DNA of 8,878 bases from Gammaproteobacteria bacterium. Its GTDB lineage: Bacteria > Pseudomonadota > Gammaproteobacteria > Magnimaribacterales > TMED112. Shown here one piece after another: positions 1 to 7,131 of the stretch (positions are counted from its first letter, which is position 1; each line of letters opens with the position of its first letter). Under the pieces are notes generated by a model. The model had not been told where the DNA came from. It worked only from the letters and a program-made list of their open reading frames with translations, and ran no database searches. The stretch covers positions 32,412-41,289 of the forward strand of contig PBXH01000005.1 of assembly GCA_002727535.1 (NCBI GenBank), in the 5' to 3' direction. Made by a program: the position numbers and the translations under genes.

Positions 1-68
1 TAGATGTTGCTTCGAATGAATCTGCTTGGTCAAAGAATAGAAGAGCAGAACTCTTTTTTATTAAGTAG
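1..68 (+). CDS. pal: Pal peptidoglycan-associated lipoprotein, C-terminal end only
   Basis: Reading from base 3 gives 21 codons followed by a TAG stop at 66-68. The tail contains ESAWSKNRRAELFF, which matches the end of the OmpA-like peptidoglycan-binding domain of Pal; E. coli Pal ends with a similar AAYSKNRRAVLVY. Pal is an outer-membrane lipoprotein that binds peptidoglycan and TolB and helps constrict the outer membrane during division. The rest of the gene, with its lipobox and most of the OmpA domain, lies left of the window. The stop codon shares its last base with the GTG start of the next gene, cpoB, the usual Tol-Pal gene order, and that neighbour makes the call firmer than so short a fragment would alone. 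Another OmpA-family protein is the only real alternative. Confidence 0.85.
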   Translation, partial: DVASNESAWSKNRRAELFFIK

Positions 69-709
69 TGAGATATCTATTTACTCTCTTTCTAATCAGT
101 CCTCTGATTTTTTCTCAGAGCGATGAAGATAAAGAATTTATAGAGCTTTATCTCAAAATTCAATCTTTAGAAAAAGAAATTGCCTTACTTAGAAATGAGG
201 TAGAGATCCTAGAAACCCAAGTAAAATTTTATCAAGAAAAGAATATTGAATTAATAGACGAAATTGACTCTAAGCTCATCTCACTTATGTCAGTTGAAGA
301 CTTAAAATCTTTTGATTCTAAAGAAACCCCTCAATTACAAACTTTAAATAGTTATGAGCAGGCTATTGTCTTGATTCAGAAGGGAAATTTAGACGAGGCA
401 TTAACAGCACTTAATGTTTATGTCCAAAATGCAGAAGAATCAGATGAAACCCCATTAGCTTATTTTTGGCTGGGTGAAATAAATTTAAGTAATGGAAATC
501 TTGCTGTTGCTACACAAAATTTCAATACTTTAGTGGGTCTTTATCCTGCACATTGGAGAGTGCCTCTAGCAAAGTATAAACTAGGCACTATATATCTTGA
601 GCAAGGAGATAAAGATAGAGCAATAGCTCAATTCGAAAGCGTTATAAAAGATTTTCCTGAAAGTTCAGCAGCAAAAGCTTCCAGAGAATCCTTAAGTAGT
701 TTAGAATAA
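68..709 (+). CDS. cpoB: CpoB (YbgF), periplasmic Tol-Pal coordinator
   Basis: This 213-residue protein starts with a short signal peptide (about residues 1-16, hydrophobic core YLFTLFLISPLIF). A charged heptad-like segment at about 22-70 is the trimerising coiled coil. Three TPR repeats follow at roughly 94-122, 127-161 and 164-198. Signal peptide, coiled coil, then C-terminal TPRs is the layout of CpoB, which in E. coli binds TolA and PBP1B and couples outer-membrane constriction to septal peptidoglycan synthesis. E. coli CpoB is about 260 residues, so this copy is short, mainly in the linker between coiled coil and TPRs. The GTG start at 68 overlaps the pal stop by one base and an in-frame TAA lies at 62-64, so no earlier start exists. 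No clear Shine-Dalgarno is seen; translational coupling to pal is likely. Confidence 0.9.
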   Translation: MRYLFTLFLISPLIFSQSDEDKEFIELYLKIQSLEKEIALLRNEVEILETQVKFYQEKNIELIDEIDSKLISLMSVEDLKSFDSKETPQLQTLNSYEQAIVLIQKGNLDEALTALNVYVQNAEESDETPLAYFWLGEINLSNGNLAVATQNFNTLVGLYPAHWRVPLAKYKLGTIYLEQGDKDRAIAQFESVIKDFPESSAAKASRESLSSLE

Positions 710-716
710 GTCCGTT

Positions 717-805
717 CAAATTTGGGTCGTTAGCTCAGCTGGTAGAGCACCGGGCTTTTAACCCGTTGGTCATAGGTTCGAATCCTATACGACCCACCAA
801 ATTTG
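717..805 (+). repeat. CAAATTTG palindrome copies flanking the tRNA
   Basis: The 8-base palindrome CAAATTTG occurs at 717-724 and again at 798-805, on the two sides of tRNA-Lys. In the precursor RNA, 717-723 can pair with 799-805, stacking seven more pairs beyond the acceptor stem with three bases (796-798) bulged on the 3' side. This could guide 5' and 3' end processing. Chance is possible in such AT-rich DNA. Confidence 0.5.
724..799 (+). tRNA. tRNA-Lys, anticodon TTT (UUU)
   Basis: This is a 76-base cloverleaf. The acceptor stem pairs GGGTCGT (724-730) with ACGACCC (789-795), followed by discriminator A796 and an encoded CCA at 797-799. The D stem is GCTC (733-736) with GAGC (745-748). The anticodon loop CTTTTAA (755-761) carries anticodon TTT at 757-759. 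The T arm is ATAGG, TTCGAAT, CCTAT (772-788). Most positions equal E. coli tRNA-Lys, with changes mainly in the anticodon and T stems. The outermost anticodon-stem pair, 750 with 766, is a C-U mismatch. It lies 14 bases after the cpoB stop, as lysT follows cpoB in E. coli, and may be cut from the tol-pal transcript or have its own promoter. Confidence 0.98.
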
Positions 806-896
806 TGTCTATTTATTGATCTTTTTAATTGCTTTTAAAGAGTTGTAAAACAAACAAACTAATGTAACATAACTGTTATATTCGAAAGCTTGGACT
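800..896. other. spacer between tRNA-Lys and the protease gene
   Basis: The 97 bases are AT-rich and hold no open frame worth calling. They must contain the 3' processing region of the tRNA and probably the promoter of the protease. No GC-rich hairpin with a T-run is present, so no intrinsic terminator is called. CTTTTAAAG near 832-840 is palindromic but too weak to count. Confidence 0.5.
843..870 (+). promoter_or_regulatory. possible sigma70 promoter for the protease gene
   Basis: TTGTAA at 843-848 resembles a -35 box and TAACAT at 865-870 a -10 box, with a 16-base spacer. Transcription would start near 877, giving a leader of about 20 bases. A competing extended -10, TGTTATATT at 874-882, would leave only about 8 leader bases and is less likely. 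In DNA this AT-rich such matches are common, so confidence is low. Confidence 0.3.
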
Positions 897-3800
897 ATGC
901 ATTTTAAAAAGAAACTTAGTTTATTAATTTCTGCATTATCAACAGTTATATTGGTTGCATGTGGAGGCGGAGGCGGAAGCTCAGCACCAACACCGGCACC
1001 AACACCGGCACCAACACCGGCACCAACACCAGCACCAACACCAGCGCCAACACCAGCACCAACACCAGCACCTTCTGGTTTAGCTGTGGGGGGTGATATA
1101 GGTGTTAGTGGACCTTTTGCTTTAGATTCAGATGTTAATAGCCCAGATATTACGAATGTTGAAAATGGATTTACTAATAGAGCTCAATTTGTAGAAGATA
1201 ACGCAACAATTTTAGGATGGATGGGTGGTAGTGATGAATTAGAAGTATTCCAGGTCATAGCTCAGAGCGAAGGCTCCGTTGCCTTAGAACTAGAGATAAT
1301 AAATCACGATGGCGACAGTGGTGACACTACAAACAATACTGATATAGATATTTATGTAGTTGATACGGATGAAGAAACTGTTTCTTCAGGAGCAGGTCTA
1401 GGTAAAACGGAAACAGCTGAATTACCAGCAGGTAATGGAACAATTTATTATTTAATTATTGATCACTGGCGAGGGTATAACTCAGTTCCTTCATCTTATG
1501 TAATAACTCAGACACCAAATTTTGCAACTTCTACTGATCAGAAAGAAGCAGTAGACAGATCTAATTCTGACTTCAGTTTAGACCAAATATTAGTTGTTAA
1601 GAAATCAATGCCACCTGAAATGATTGTTGATTTTAATGCAACTGAGAATGAGCTTTTAGAATCAATGGGCAATAGGTCAGGAGGCTTAGTTGAAATTACT
1701 CCTATAGAGTTAAGTGAAATGGCAGGACTTCCTTCAGATGAAGGCTACTCTTCAAGACTAAAAGAAGACTTCCCGAATGCTTATAAAAAAGGTAGATGGC
1801 AGAAAGCCCTATCTATTCTACAATCTAGATCACCTAACTTAGCAATAGAGCCAGATTGGAACATGTATACTCATGCAGATCCATTTGTAGCAGATCCTAG
1901 CTATAACACTTATCAATGGTGGAATTTCGATGTAACTAATCTCCCAGAAGGTTTGGATATTATCGGCCAGGAAGTCAAACCAATAAACGTTGGAGTTCTT
2001 GATTCAGGAAGTCCAAGCCTAGATGATCCAAGTTTTGCAAGATCAACTTTTCTTCCAGATTGGGGTTGGGATATGGAAGACAATGATACTGATCCGATGG
2101 ACGAAGAATTTTTATTGTCAGACTTTAGTCATGGAATTCATGTTGGCAGCACAATTGCGATGTTAAATGATGGTCTAGATGGCAATGGGATGGGCGCTAG
2201 GATAACTCCAATCAGAGTTTGTTATCAGGGTGGTTGTGGAAATACTTATGATGCTTACTTATTTGTCAATGGCGATGCTAATCAATCAAATACTTATTTC
2301 AAGGAAAGAGTAGCAGACAATCAAGGTGTACCGGTTAGTCAGGTAACTGAAAAATTACATTCAATAAATATGAGTTATGGTGGAGGTGGTAGTCAAACTT
2401 CACAAGCTTGCGTTAAATTAGCAGAACTATCTGAAAATGGGATATTAGTAGTTTCATCATCAGGTAATAGTGGCATAGGATCTATTGGATACCCTTCATC
2501 CTGTCCAACTGTCTATTCTATTGGCGCAACTAATGGAACAGATAGAAGATCAAGCTATTCTTCAACAAATCAATATATAGACTTTGCTGCTCCAGGGGGA
2601 GAATACTCAGATTGGAACGGTGATGGTGTTGATGATTTGGTTTACGCCTATGCTTATTGGGAAAATTATGTCATGAATAGCAATAATGGTAATTTCATGA
2701 TTGGTGCTCAAGGAACTTCAATGGCTTCGCCACATGCAGCTGGAATACTTGGTCTAATTAAATATTATTACGAGGAAGTTGCCAAACCATTCGAAACAAA
2801 CACATCATTACCAACAGTACTTAAATACACTCAAGTAGATAAGATGTTAAGAGCTAATCTACTTACCAATGATGTGAATAAAGAAGCAAGAGATAATGAT
2901 CCAACTGCTAGACCAGGCTGGGATGAGCATCTAGGTTTCGGAATAATTGATTTAGAGAAGGGTCTTAAATCAATTAACGCTTTTAATAGTGGTTACTTTA
3001 CTAGTTTTGATAATCTTCCTTATTATGAAGGTCCAGCATTAGTATCTTTAGATGCAGCTAGTTCATATGAAGGAACATTTACTTTAACACCTAATGGTGC
3101 TGCTGGTGCAGGCTTTAATACAGTCACGTACACTTATGTAGATGAATTCCTAGACGTAACCAATAATGGTTCTACTTATACAGTTAAGAAAGATCCAGAT
3201 TATTCATGGGCAGGTTGGGTGAATACACCAATTACTTTTAGTTTCCCAATGGAAGCTGGAGCAGGTGTTCCATATGACGGCTATGAACTGCTATCAGTTG
3301 GAGTTAATGTGATATTCCATGTAATAGGAAGCGCATACGATGTTAATTTCCCAACTCTTAAAGCTCGTCTACTTGATGATGTTGGAATATTGGTTGCTGA
3401 ATCCACTTCCTCAGTCACTGATGGAGTAGGAGCATTTGTTTTTGATGAATTAACAGCAGGAACCTATAGATTAACAATTGGTTCAGATATAAATGGAGAT
3501 AACTCATGGGGTGGCCCTGGAGAAATGTCTGGCTCTAGCGATTTATTTCAAATTACAGATACAAATGTAACTGTGGACATAAATCTTGCTCCTGAGAAAA
3601 CAGGAGTTGCCAATAGTGCTCCTGAAATAACTTCCACTCCAACTACAGTTGCTTTTGTAGGGCAATCATACATATATGGTGTAGAAGCTTCAGATGCGGA
3701 TGGTGACGATCTCACATACACATTAACTGTATTTGATTCATCTGGAAATGAAGTTGACTCTTTCTTATCCTTTGGAGCCTTTCCATGGCCCGCAACAACT

Positions 3801-3914
3801 TTATCAGGAACACCAACGGCCGATGATGTAGGTGTTTACACTGTGAGAATCGTAGTAACAGATGGTACTGATGCTGCTGTTCAAGAGTACTCCTTAGAAG
3901 TTAAGCAAAGCTAA
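897..3914 (+). CDS. lipoprotein S8 subtilisin-like serine protease, multidomain
   Basis: This 1005-residue secreted protease begins with a lipoprotein signal (KKK at 4-6, hydrophobic core, lipobox LVAC with Cys22), then Gly5 and a stalk of seven Ala-Pro-Thr-Pro units (30-57). A beta-rich PPC-like domain with a DIDIY strand follows at about 65-205, then an I9-like pro-region at about 226-330. The S8 domain (about 340-692) has Asp369 in LDSG, His412 in SHGIHVGS, oxyanion Asn524 in SSSGNSG and Ser608 in [11 protein letters not shown], so it should be active. DWNGDGVDD at 572-580 looks like a calcium loop, and Cys442/447 and Cys505/536 may form disulfides. The C-terminus is beta-rich, with a prealbumin-like segment (about 795-900) and an Ig/cadherin-like He_PIG type domain (906-1005). 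The likely role is degrading extracellular protein at the cell surface; the substrate is unknown. The start is fixed by the signal peptide. Confidence 0.93.
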   Translation: MHFKKKLSLLISALSTVILVACGGGGGSSAPTPAPTPAPTPAPTPAPTPAPTPAPTPAPSGLAVGGDIGVSGPFALDSDVNSPDITNVENGFTNRAQFVEDNATILGWMGGSDELEVFQVIAQSEGSVALELEIINHDGDSGDTTNNTDIDIYVVDTDEETVSSGAGLGKTETAELPAGNGTIYYLIIDHWRGYNSVPSSYVITQTPNFATSTDQKEAVDRSNSDFSLDQILVVKKSMPPEMIVDFNATENELLESMGNRSGGLVEITPIELSEMAGLPSDEGYSSRLKEDFPNAYKKGRWQKALSILQSRSPNLAIEPDWNMYTHADPFVADPSYNTYQWWNFDVTNLPEGLDIIGQEVKPINVGVLDSGSPSLDDPSFARSTFLPDWGWDMEDNDTDPMDEEFLLSDFSHGIHVGSTIAMLNDGLDGNGMGARITPIRVCYQGGCGNTYDAYLFVNGDANQSNTYFKERVADNQGVPVSQVTEKLHSINMSYGGGGSQTSQACVKLAELSENGILVVSSSGNSGIGSIGYPSSCPTVYSIGATNGTDRRSSYSSTNQYIDFAAPGGEYSDWNGDGVDDLVYAYAYWENYVMNSNNGNFMIGAQGTSMASPHAAGILGLIKYYYEEVAKPFETNTSLPTVLKYTQVDKMLRANLLTNDVNKEARDNDPTARPGWDEHLGFGIIDLEKGLKSINAFNSGYFTSFDNLPYYEGPALVSLDAASSYEGTFTLTPNGAAGAGFNTVTYTYVDEFLDVTNNGSTYTVKKDPDYSWAGWVNTPITFSFPMEAGAGVPYDGYELLSVGVNVIFHVIGSAYDVNFPTLKARLLDDVGILVAESTSSVTDGVGAFVFDELTAGTYRLTIGSDINGDNSWGGPGEMSGSSDLFQITDTNVTVDINLAPEKTGVANSAPEITSTPTTVAFVGQSYIYGVEASDADGDDLTYTLTVFDSSGNEVDSFLSFGAFPWPATTLSGTPTADDVGVYTVRIVVTDGTDAAVQEYSLEVKQS
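984..1073 (+). repeat. 12-bp tandem repeat encoding the (APTP)7 stalk
   Basis: Seven units of 12 bases starting with GCACCAACACC (one with GCGCCAACACC) run from 984 to 1067, followed by a half unit to 1073. The first three units end in G and the last four in A, so they form two blocks, as expected from slippage or unequal exchange. Each unit is four codons, so copy number can change stalk length without a frameshift. Confidence 0.95.
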
Positions 3915-3925
3915 TCTTTAATGAG

Positions 3926-3931
3926 AAAGGA
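3926..3931 (+). promoter_or_regulatory. ribosome binding site that sets the DUF3089 start
   Basis: AAAGGA lies 10 bases before ATG 3942. It also lies inside the frame that would open at the earlier ATG 3921, which has no purine-rich site in front of it. This favours 3942 as the start. Confidence 0.6.
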
Positions 3932-3941
3932 AAAAGATTCC

Positions 3942-5027
3942 ATGATGGAAGATTTTTTTAGTTCAATCACACCAAAATACAATTTCGGTGATAGAAGACT
4001 ACCAAAAGAACCTGATTATTCTCAAGATGATTATTGGGCAGCCTTACCAACTTTACCTTCAGTAGCAGAGTTATTTCCTAAAGAATTAAAAAAGGAAAGC
4101 AAAGAAAAAGAAGTAGATTGTTTTTTTATTCATCCCACTGGTTTTTTTCTTGAAGATTGGAATTTTGCTATCTCAAAAGATACATCAACATTTCAAAGAA
4201 CTGAATTAATGCTTGCAACTCAAGCATCTATTTTTAATGAGACTGCCAACATCTATGCTCCTGAGTACAGGCAAGCAACTTTTGCTGCGATTGCTACAAA
4301 CTTAGAACAAAATAGTGTTAGCTCATTAGAGTTAGCTTACCAAGATGTAAAAAATTCTTTTTCTTATTACATTGATAATTTTGCAAATAATAGACCATTA
4401 ATTTTAGCCTCACATAGTCAAGGATCTCTCCATGCCCAAAGATTGTTATCAGAAGAATGTTTTAAGAGCTATTTCGATAGGAATTTAATTGTTGCTTATC
4501 TTATAGGATATCCTCTTGAAGAGGATTACCTTGATTTTCAAAATTACAAAATATCCTCTTCCGAAGATCAAATTAAAGCTGTAATTCAATTTCAGACTGT
4601 AGGAGAAGGAGCAAAGAGAGAAAAGTTAAAATATTGGATGTATGATGGCAGTGGTTATTCATTACAACCAATTAAAAAGCTTGCAACAACAAACCCTATT
4701 TCTTGGGATTCTTCATTAGATTGGCATAAATCAGAATTTGATTCTTTGGTAATGCCAAAAATTTCAGGAGTTTCGGTTTTAATGGACTATCATCGTGCTG
4801 AAAGTAATGAAAGTTCAATAAAAGACATATGGTTGCCATCAAACCAAAATTTTTCTGCAAAAATAAGTGATGATGGATACCTTGAAACAAATGGTCCCAC
4901 AATAGATAGAATTTTGGGCAAAGTTATTGGCTGGGATAAAGATCTGCATGTATGGGACTACCAAATTTTTTGGAATCATATAAGAAAGAATGTTAAAAAA
5001 AGAGTAGATGCCTTTTTAGGAAAATAA
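3942..5027 (+). CDS. DUF3089 family alpha/beta hydrolase
   Basis: This 361-residue cytoplasmic protein has no signal peptide. It shows the DUF3089 pattern: DCFFIHPTGF (about 59-68), a QASIFN then YAPEYRQA block (about 94-112), a nucleophile elbow ASHSQGS with Ser159, LIGYPL, NPISW, and near the end DLHVWDYQIFW with His336 as probable catalytic His. The fold is that of serine esterases, but no DUF3089 substrate is known to me, so the substrate stays open. The residue two before the nucleophile is Ser where the family usually has Gly (GHSQG). ATG 3921 would add seven charged residues; 3942 has the better ribosome site, and ATG 3945 is a further option. The gene sits 27 bases after the protease stop and directly abuts the transporter, so it is probably co-transcribed with both. 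Confidence 0.87.
   Translation: MMEDFFSSITPKYNFGDRRLPKEPDYSQDDYWAALPTLPSVAELFPKELKKESKEKEVDCFFIHPTGFFLEDWNFAISKDTSTFQRTELMLATQASIFNETANIYAPEYRQATFAAIATNLEQNSVSSLELAYQDVKNSFSYYIDNFANNRPLILASHSQGSLHAQRLLSEECFKSYFDRNLIVAYLIGYPLEEDYLDFQNYKISSSEDQIKAVIQFQTVGEGAKREKLKYWMYDGSGYSLQPIKKLATTNPISWDSSLDWHKSEFDSLVMPKISGVSVLMDYHRAESNESSIKDIWLPSNQNFSAKISDDGYLETNGPTIDRILGKVIGWDKDLHVWDYQIFWNHIRKNVKKRVDAFLGK
5018..5021 (+). promoter_or_regulatory. ribosome binding site for the TTG start of the transporter
   Basis: AGGA lies six bases before TTG 5028, inside the last codons of the hydrolase gene. It supports the rare TTG start directly after the TAA stop at 5025-5027. Confidence 0.6.
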
Positions 5028-6422
5028 TTGAAACTTAATAATCTAGAAAAAATTTCATTCGGACTTGGTGGAGGAGTTAATGCCATAAAGACTGATTTCT
5101 TTGTCTTTTATCTAGGTGTTTATTATTTAACAATTATTGGATTGAGCCCTTTACTCACAGGTATCGCATTATTTATAGCTTTAATTTTTGATGCCATAAC
5201 AGATCCTCTGATAGGGGCATTTTCAGATCGACTAAAAACCAAATACGGTCGCCGTCATTTACTTATGGCACTATCTTTAATACCGATATCATTAAGCTAT
5301 ATCCTGCTTTTTATTCCTGATACTTCATGGGCACAAGATGAGATAAAACTTTTTCTTTGGCTACTTTGCTTTACAATTTTAACGAGATTCTCTGTAACTA
5401 TTTTTGACATACCACATAGAGCATTAGCTGCTGAAATTCCTGATACATATGAAGATAAAGCAAAAATTATGTCCCTTAGAGAAGGTTTTCAATCTTTAAT
5501 TGCACTTTCTCACTCTTTTATTATTCTACCTTTATTGAATTTTAGCTCTGATTCCTCTTCCTGGTTAAATGTAGGTCTTATAGGTGCATTTTTAATGTTT
5601 ATCTTTGGGCTCATATCTATCATAGGCACAAAAAATTTAATACCTAACCTAAGAACATGGAATGAAGACATTAATTCCATACATAATTCAAGATGGAAAA
5701 AATTAAGCTCGGAATTAGGGCTCGTTTTTAAAAATAGAACCTTATTAATATTTCTTATTGGCTCAATATTTATACAAATTGCATGGGGTCTTGCTAACAG
5801 CTTAACACTTTTAACTAATACTCATTTTTGGGGACTTGAAACAGTTCAACTACAACAATTCATAATAGTTTACTTTTGCTCAACTATTTTTAGTTGGCTT
5901 ATAACCCCAAAACTGGTGGAATTATTTGATAAGAAAAACATAGTAATTTTCAGCTTAGTCATTGTTGGGCTGTTCCAATCTTTACCCTTTTTGCTTTATA
6001 AATTTGGCTTAACACCACCACAAGGGAGTCAGGAACTAATTTTATTTTTATCATTTCCGCTTTTCTTGACAGGAACATTCTCTTTGGTGAGTTTAATGAC
6101 GAGAGAAGCCATGATTCCAGATGTCATTGATGCAATACATTTGGAATCAAATATAAGACAAGATGCGACTATAAGTTCGCTGACTTCATTCTGCGCTAAA
6201 TGTATGACAGGATTTGGACAATTTTTTTCAGGCTTTATTCTTTGGTTAATTGCTTTTCCAAGAGAAGCCAATGAACCTACACAGACTCAAGAAGAATTTC
6301 TAGCTTTTTTTCAAGGACCAATGATTTTGATTCTCTTTCTAATACCTATTTTTATATTTTCTTATTATTCAATAACAAGGAAAAAGCATAGAGAGATTAA
6401 AGAAGGTTTAGAGAATTCTTAA
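5028..6422 (+). CDS. GPH/MelB-type cation symporter (MFS_2)
   Basis: This 464-residue protein is built of hydrophobic helices consistent with 12 membrane spans and sits in the inner membrane. The GPH family signature is clear: FDAITDPLIGAFSDR at 54-68, then YGRRH at 73-77. Asp55 and Asp59 fall at the same numbers as the sodium- or proton-binding pair of MelB, and Asp127 in FDIPHRALAAE matches the helix IV Asp region, so cation coupling is probably intact. Length is close to MelB (about 470). Known substrates in the family are glycosides, pentosides and hexuronides, but the wider MFS_2 group includes the animal lysophospholipid symporter MFSD2A, so a sugar substrate is not assured. The start is TTG, immediately after the DUF3089 stop with AGGA six bases upstream, which implies translational coupling with the hydrolase. 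Confidence 0.9.
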   Translation: MKLNNLEKISFGLGGGVNAIKTDFFVFYLGVYYLTIIGLSPLLTGIALFIALIFDAITDPLIGAFSDRLKTKYGRRHLLMALSLIPISLSYILLFIPDTSWAQDEIKLFLWLLCFTILTRFSVTIFDIPHRALAAEIPDTYEDKAKIMSLREGFQSLIALSHSFIILPLLNFSSDSSSWLNVGLIGAFLMFIFGLISIIGTKNLIPNLRTWNEDINSIHNSRWKKLSSELGLVFKNRTLLIFLIGSIFIQIAWGLANSLTLLTNTHFWGLETVQLQQFIIVYFCSTIFSWLITPKLVELFDKKNIVIFSLVIVGLFQSLPFLLYKFGLTPPQGSQELILFLSFPLFLTGTFSLVSLMTREAMIPDVIDAIHLESNIRQDATISSLTSFCAKCMTGFGQFFSGFILWLIAFPREANEPTQTQEEFLAFFQGPMILILFLIPIFIFSYYSITRKKHREIKEGLENS

Positions 6423-6431
6423 CTTGGAGTT

Positions 6432-6437
6432 TATAAT
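6432..6437 (+). promoter_or_regulatory. perfect -10 box before the nitroreductase gene
   Basis: TATAAT at 6432-6437 matches the sigma70 -10 consensus exactly and lies 28 bases before ATG 6466, so transcription would start near 6444. The -35 side is weak: TTTAGA at 6407-6412 matches four of six positions but with a 19-base spacer. It may let the nitroreductase and lipase genes be transcribed apart from the transporter. Confidence 0.45.
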
Positions 6438-6453
6438 TTAAATTTATTAAATT

Positions 6454-6458
6454 AAGGG
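6454..6458 (+). promoter_or_regulatory. ribosome binding site of the nitroreductase gene
   Basis: AAGGG lies seven bases before ATG 6466, a normal Shine-Dalgarno that supports this start. Confidence 0.65.
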
Positions 6459-6465
6459 CTTAAAA

Positions 6466-7131
6466 ATGGATGTAAAAGAAGCAATAAATAAAAGACGTTC
6501 AGTAAGAGCTTTTTTAGATAAAGAAGTTGATATTGAAACCGTAAAAGATATTTTAGAGATCTCTAAAAGAGCACCATCAGGGGTAAATTCACAACCTTGG
6601 AAAGTTTATGTCTTAATGGGAGAAGCAAAAAATAAATTAGTAAAAGAGGCTTGTGAGAAATTTGATAAAGGTGAAATGGAAAAAGAACTCTATCAAGTTT
6701 ATCCAGAAGAAAGACCAGATTGGTATAAGGCTAGACAAAGGAGTACAGGTTTTGCTTTATATGGAGCACTTGGCATTGGCAAAGAAGATATGGACAAAAG
6801 AATTGCTCAAGCAAAAAAGAATTATGAATTTTTTGGAGCACCAGTGGGGCTTTTTATAACTGTAAATAAAGCTGTTGGCCCAAATGGTTGGGGTCATGTC
6901 GGTCATTTTATTCAAAATGTATGCTTAGCTGCTGTAGGAGCAGGATTGGGAACATGCCTTCAAGAAGCATGGGCAGGACTACCAACATTAGTAAAAGATC
7001 ATGTTGGTCATGGCGATGATGAAATACTTTGGTGTGGAATTGCCTTAGGTTATGAAGATGTTAACCATCCAGCAAATAGTTTTGTAACAGAGAGAGAGGA
7101 ACTCGAAAGTTACGCGAAAATACTAGAATGA
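6466..7131 (+). CDS. nitroreductase family FMN oxidoreductase
   Basis: This 221-residue protein has the size and pattern of the NfnB/PnbA-type nitroreductase family, soluble homodimers that bind FMN and use NAD(P)H to reduce nitro groups, quinones or enone-like substrates. KRRSVRAF at 9-16 is the FMN phosphate-binding motif, APSGVNSQPW at 36-45 contributes to the FMN pocket, GHFIQNVCLAAVGAGLGTC at 146-164 is the conserved helix and loop, and GIALGYED at 191-198 the late motif. Nothing is truncated. The real substrate cannot be read from sequence, and members range from nitroarene reduction to roles in cofactor or secondary metabolism. It has its own ribosome site and a possible promoter, and its TGA stop overlaps the ATG of the next gene (ATGA), so the two are probably translated together. 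Confidence 0.93.
   Translation: MDVKEAINKRRSVRAFLDKEVDIETVKDILEISKRAPSGVNSQPWKVYVLMGEAKNKLVKEACEKFDKGEMEKELYQVYPEERPDWYKARQRSTGFALYGALGIGKEDMDKRIAQAKKNYEFFGAPVGLFITVNKAVGPNGWGHVGHFIQNVCLAAVGAGLGTCLQEAWAGLPTLVKDHVGHGDDEILWCGIALGYEDVNHPANSFVTEREELESYAKILE

Noticed and set aside
702..714. TAGAAT (702-707) as -10 box of a private tRNA promoter
   Set aside because: The -10 match is five of six and the GTCCG discriminator is suggestive, but no acceptable -35 box lies 16-18 bases upstream, and read-through from cpoB is an equally good source.
724..805. tRNA 3' end as an attachment site of an integrated element
   Set aside because: No integrase, no second copy of the tRNA 3' end and no mobile genes are seen; the flanking CAAATTTG copies are short palindromes better explained by precursor pairing or chance.
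800..840. Terminator after the tRNA
   Set aside because: There are T-rich runs, but no stable GC stem before them.
4696..4902. 68-codon open frame on the minus strand
   Set aside because: It lies wholly inside the DUF3089 gene on the other strand, has no family resemblance and no ribosome site; it is a shadow of the real gene.
6029..6271. 80-codon open frame on the minus strand
   Set aside because: It is fully covered by the transporter gene, whose membrane helices and motifs are convincing; no independent support.
6653..6859. 68-codon open frame on the plus strand in another frame
   Set aside because: It is embedded in the nitroreductase gene with lysine-rich, featureless content.
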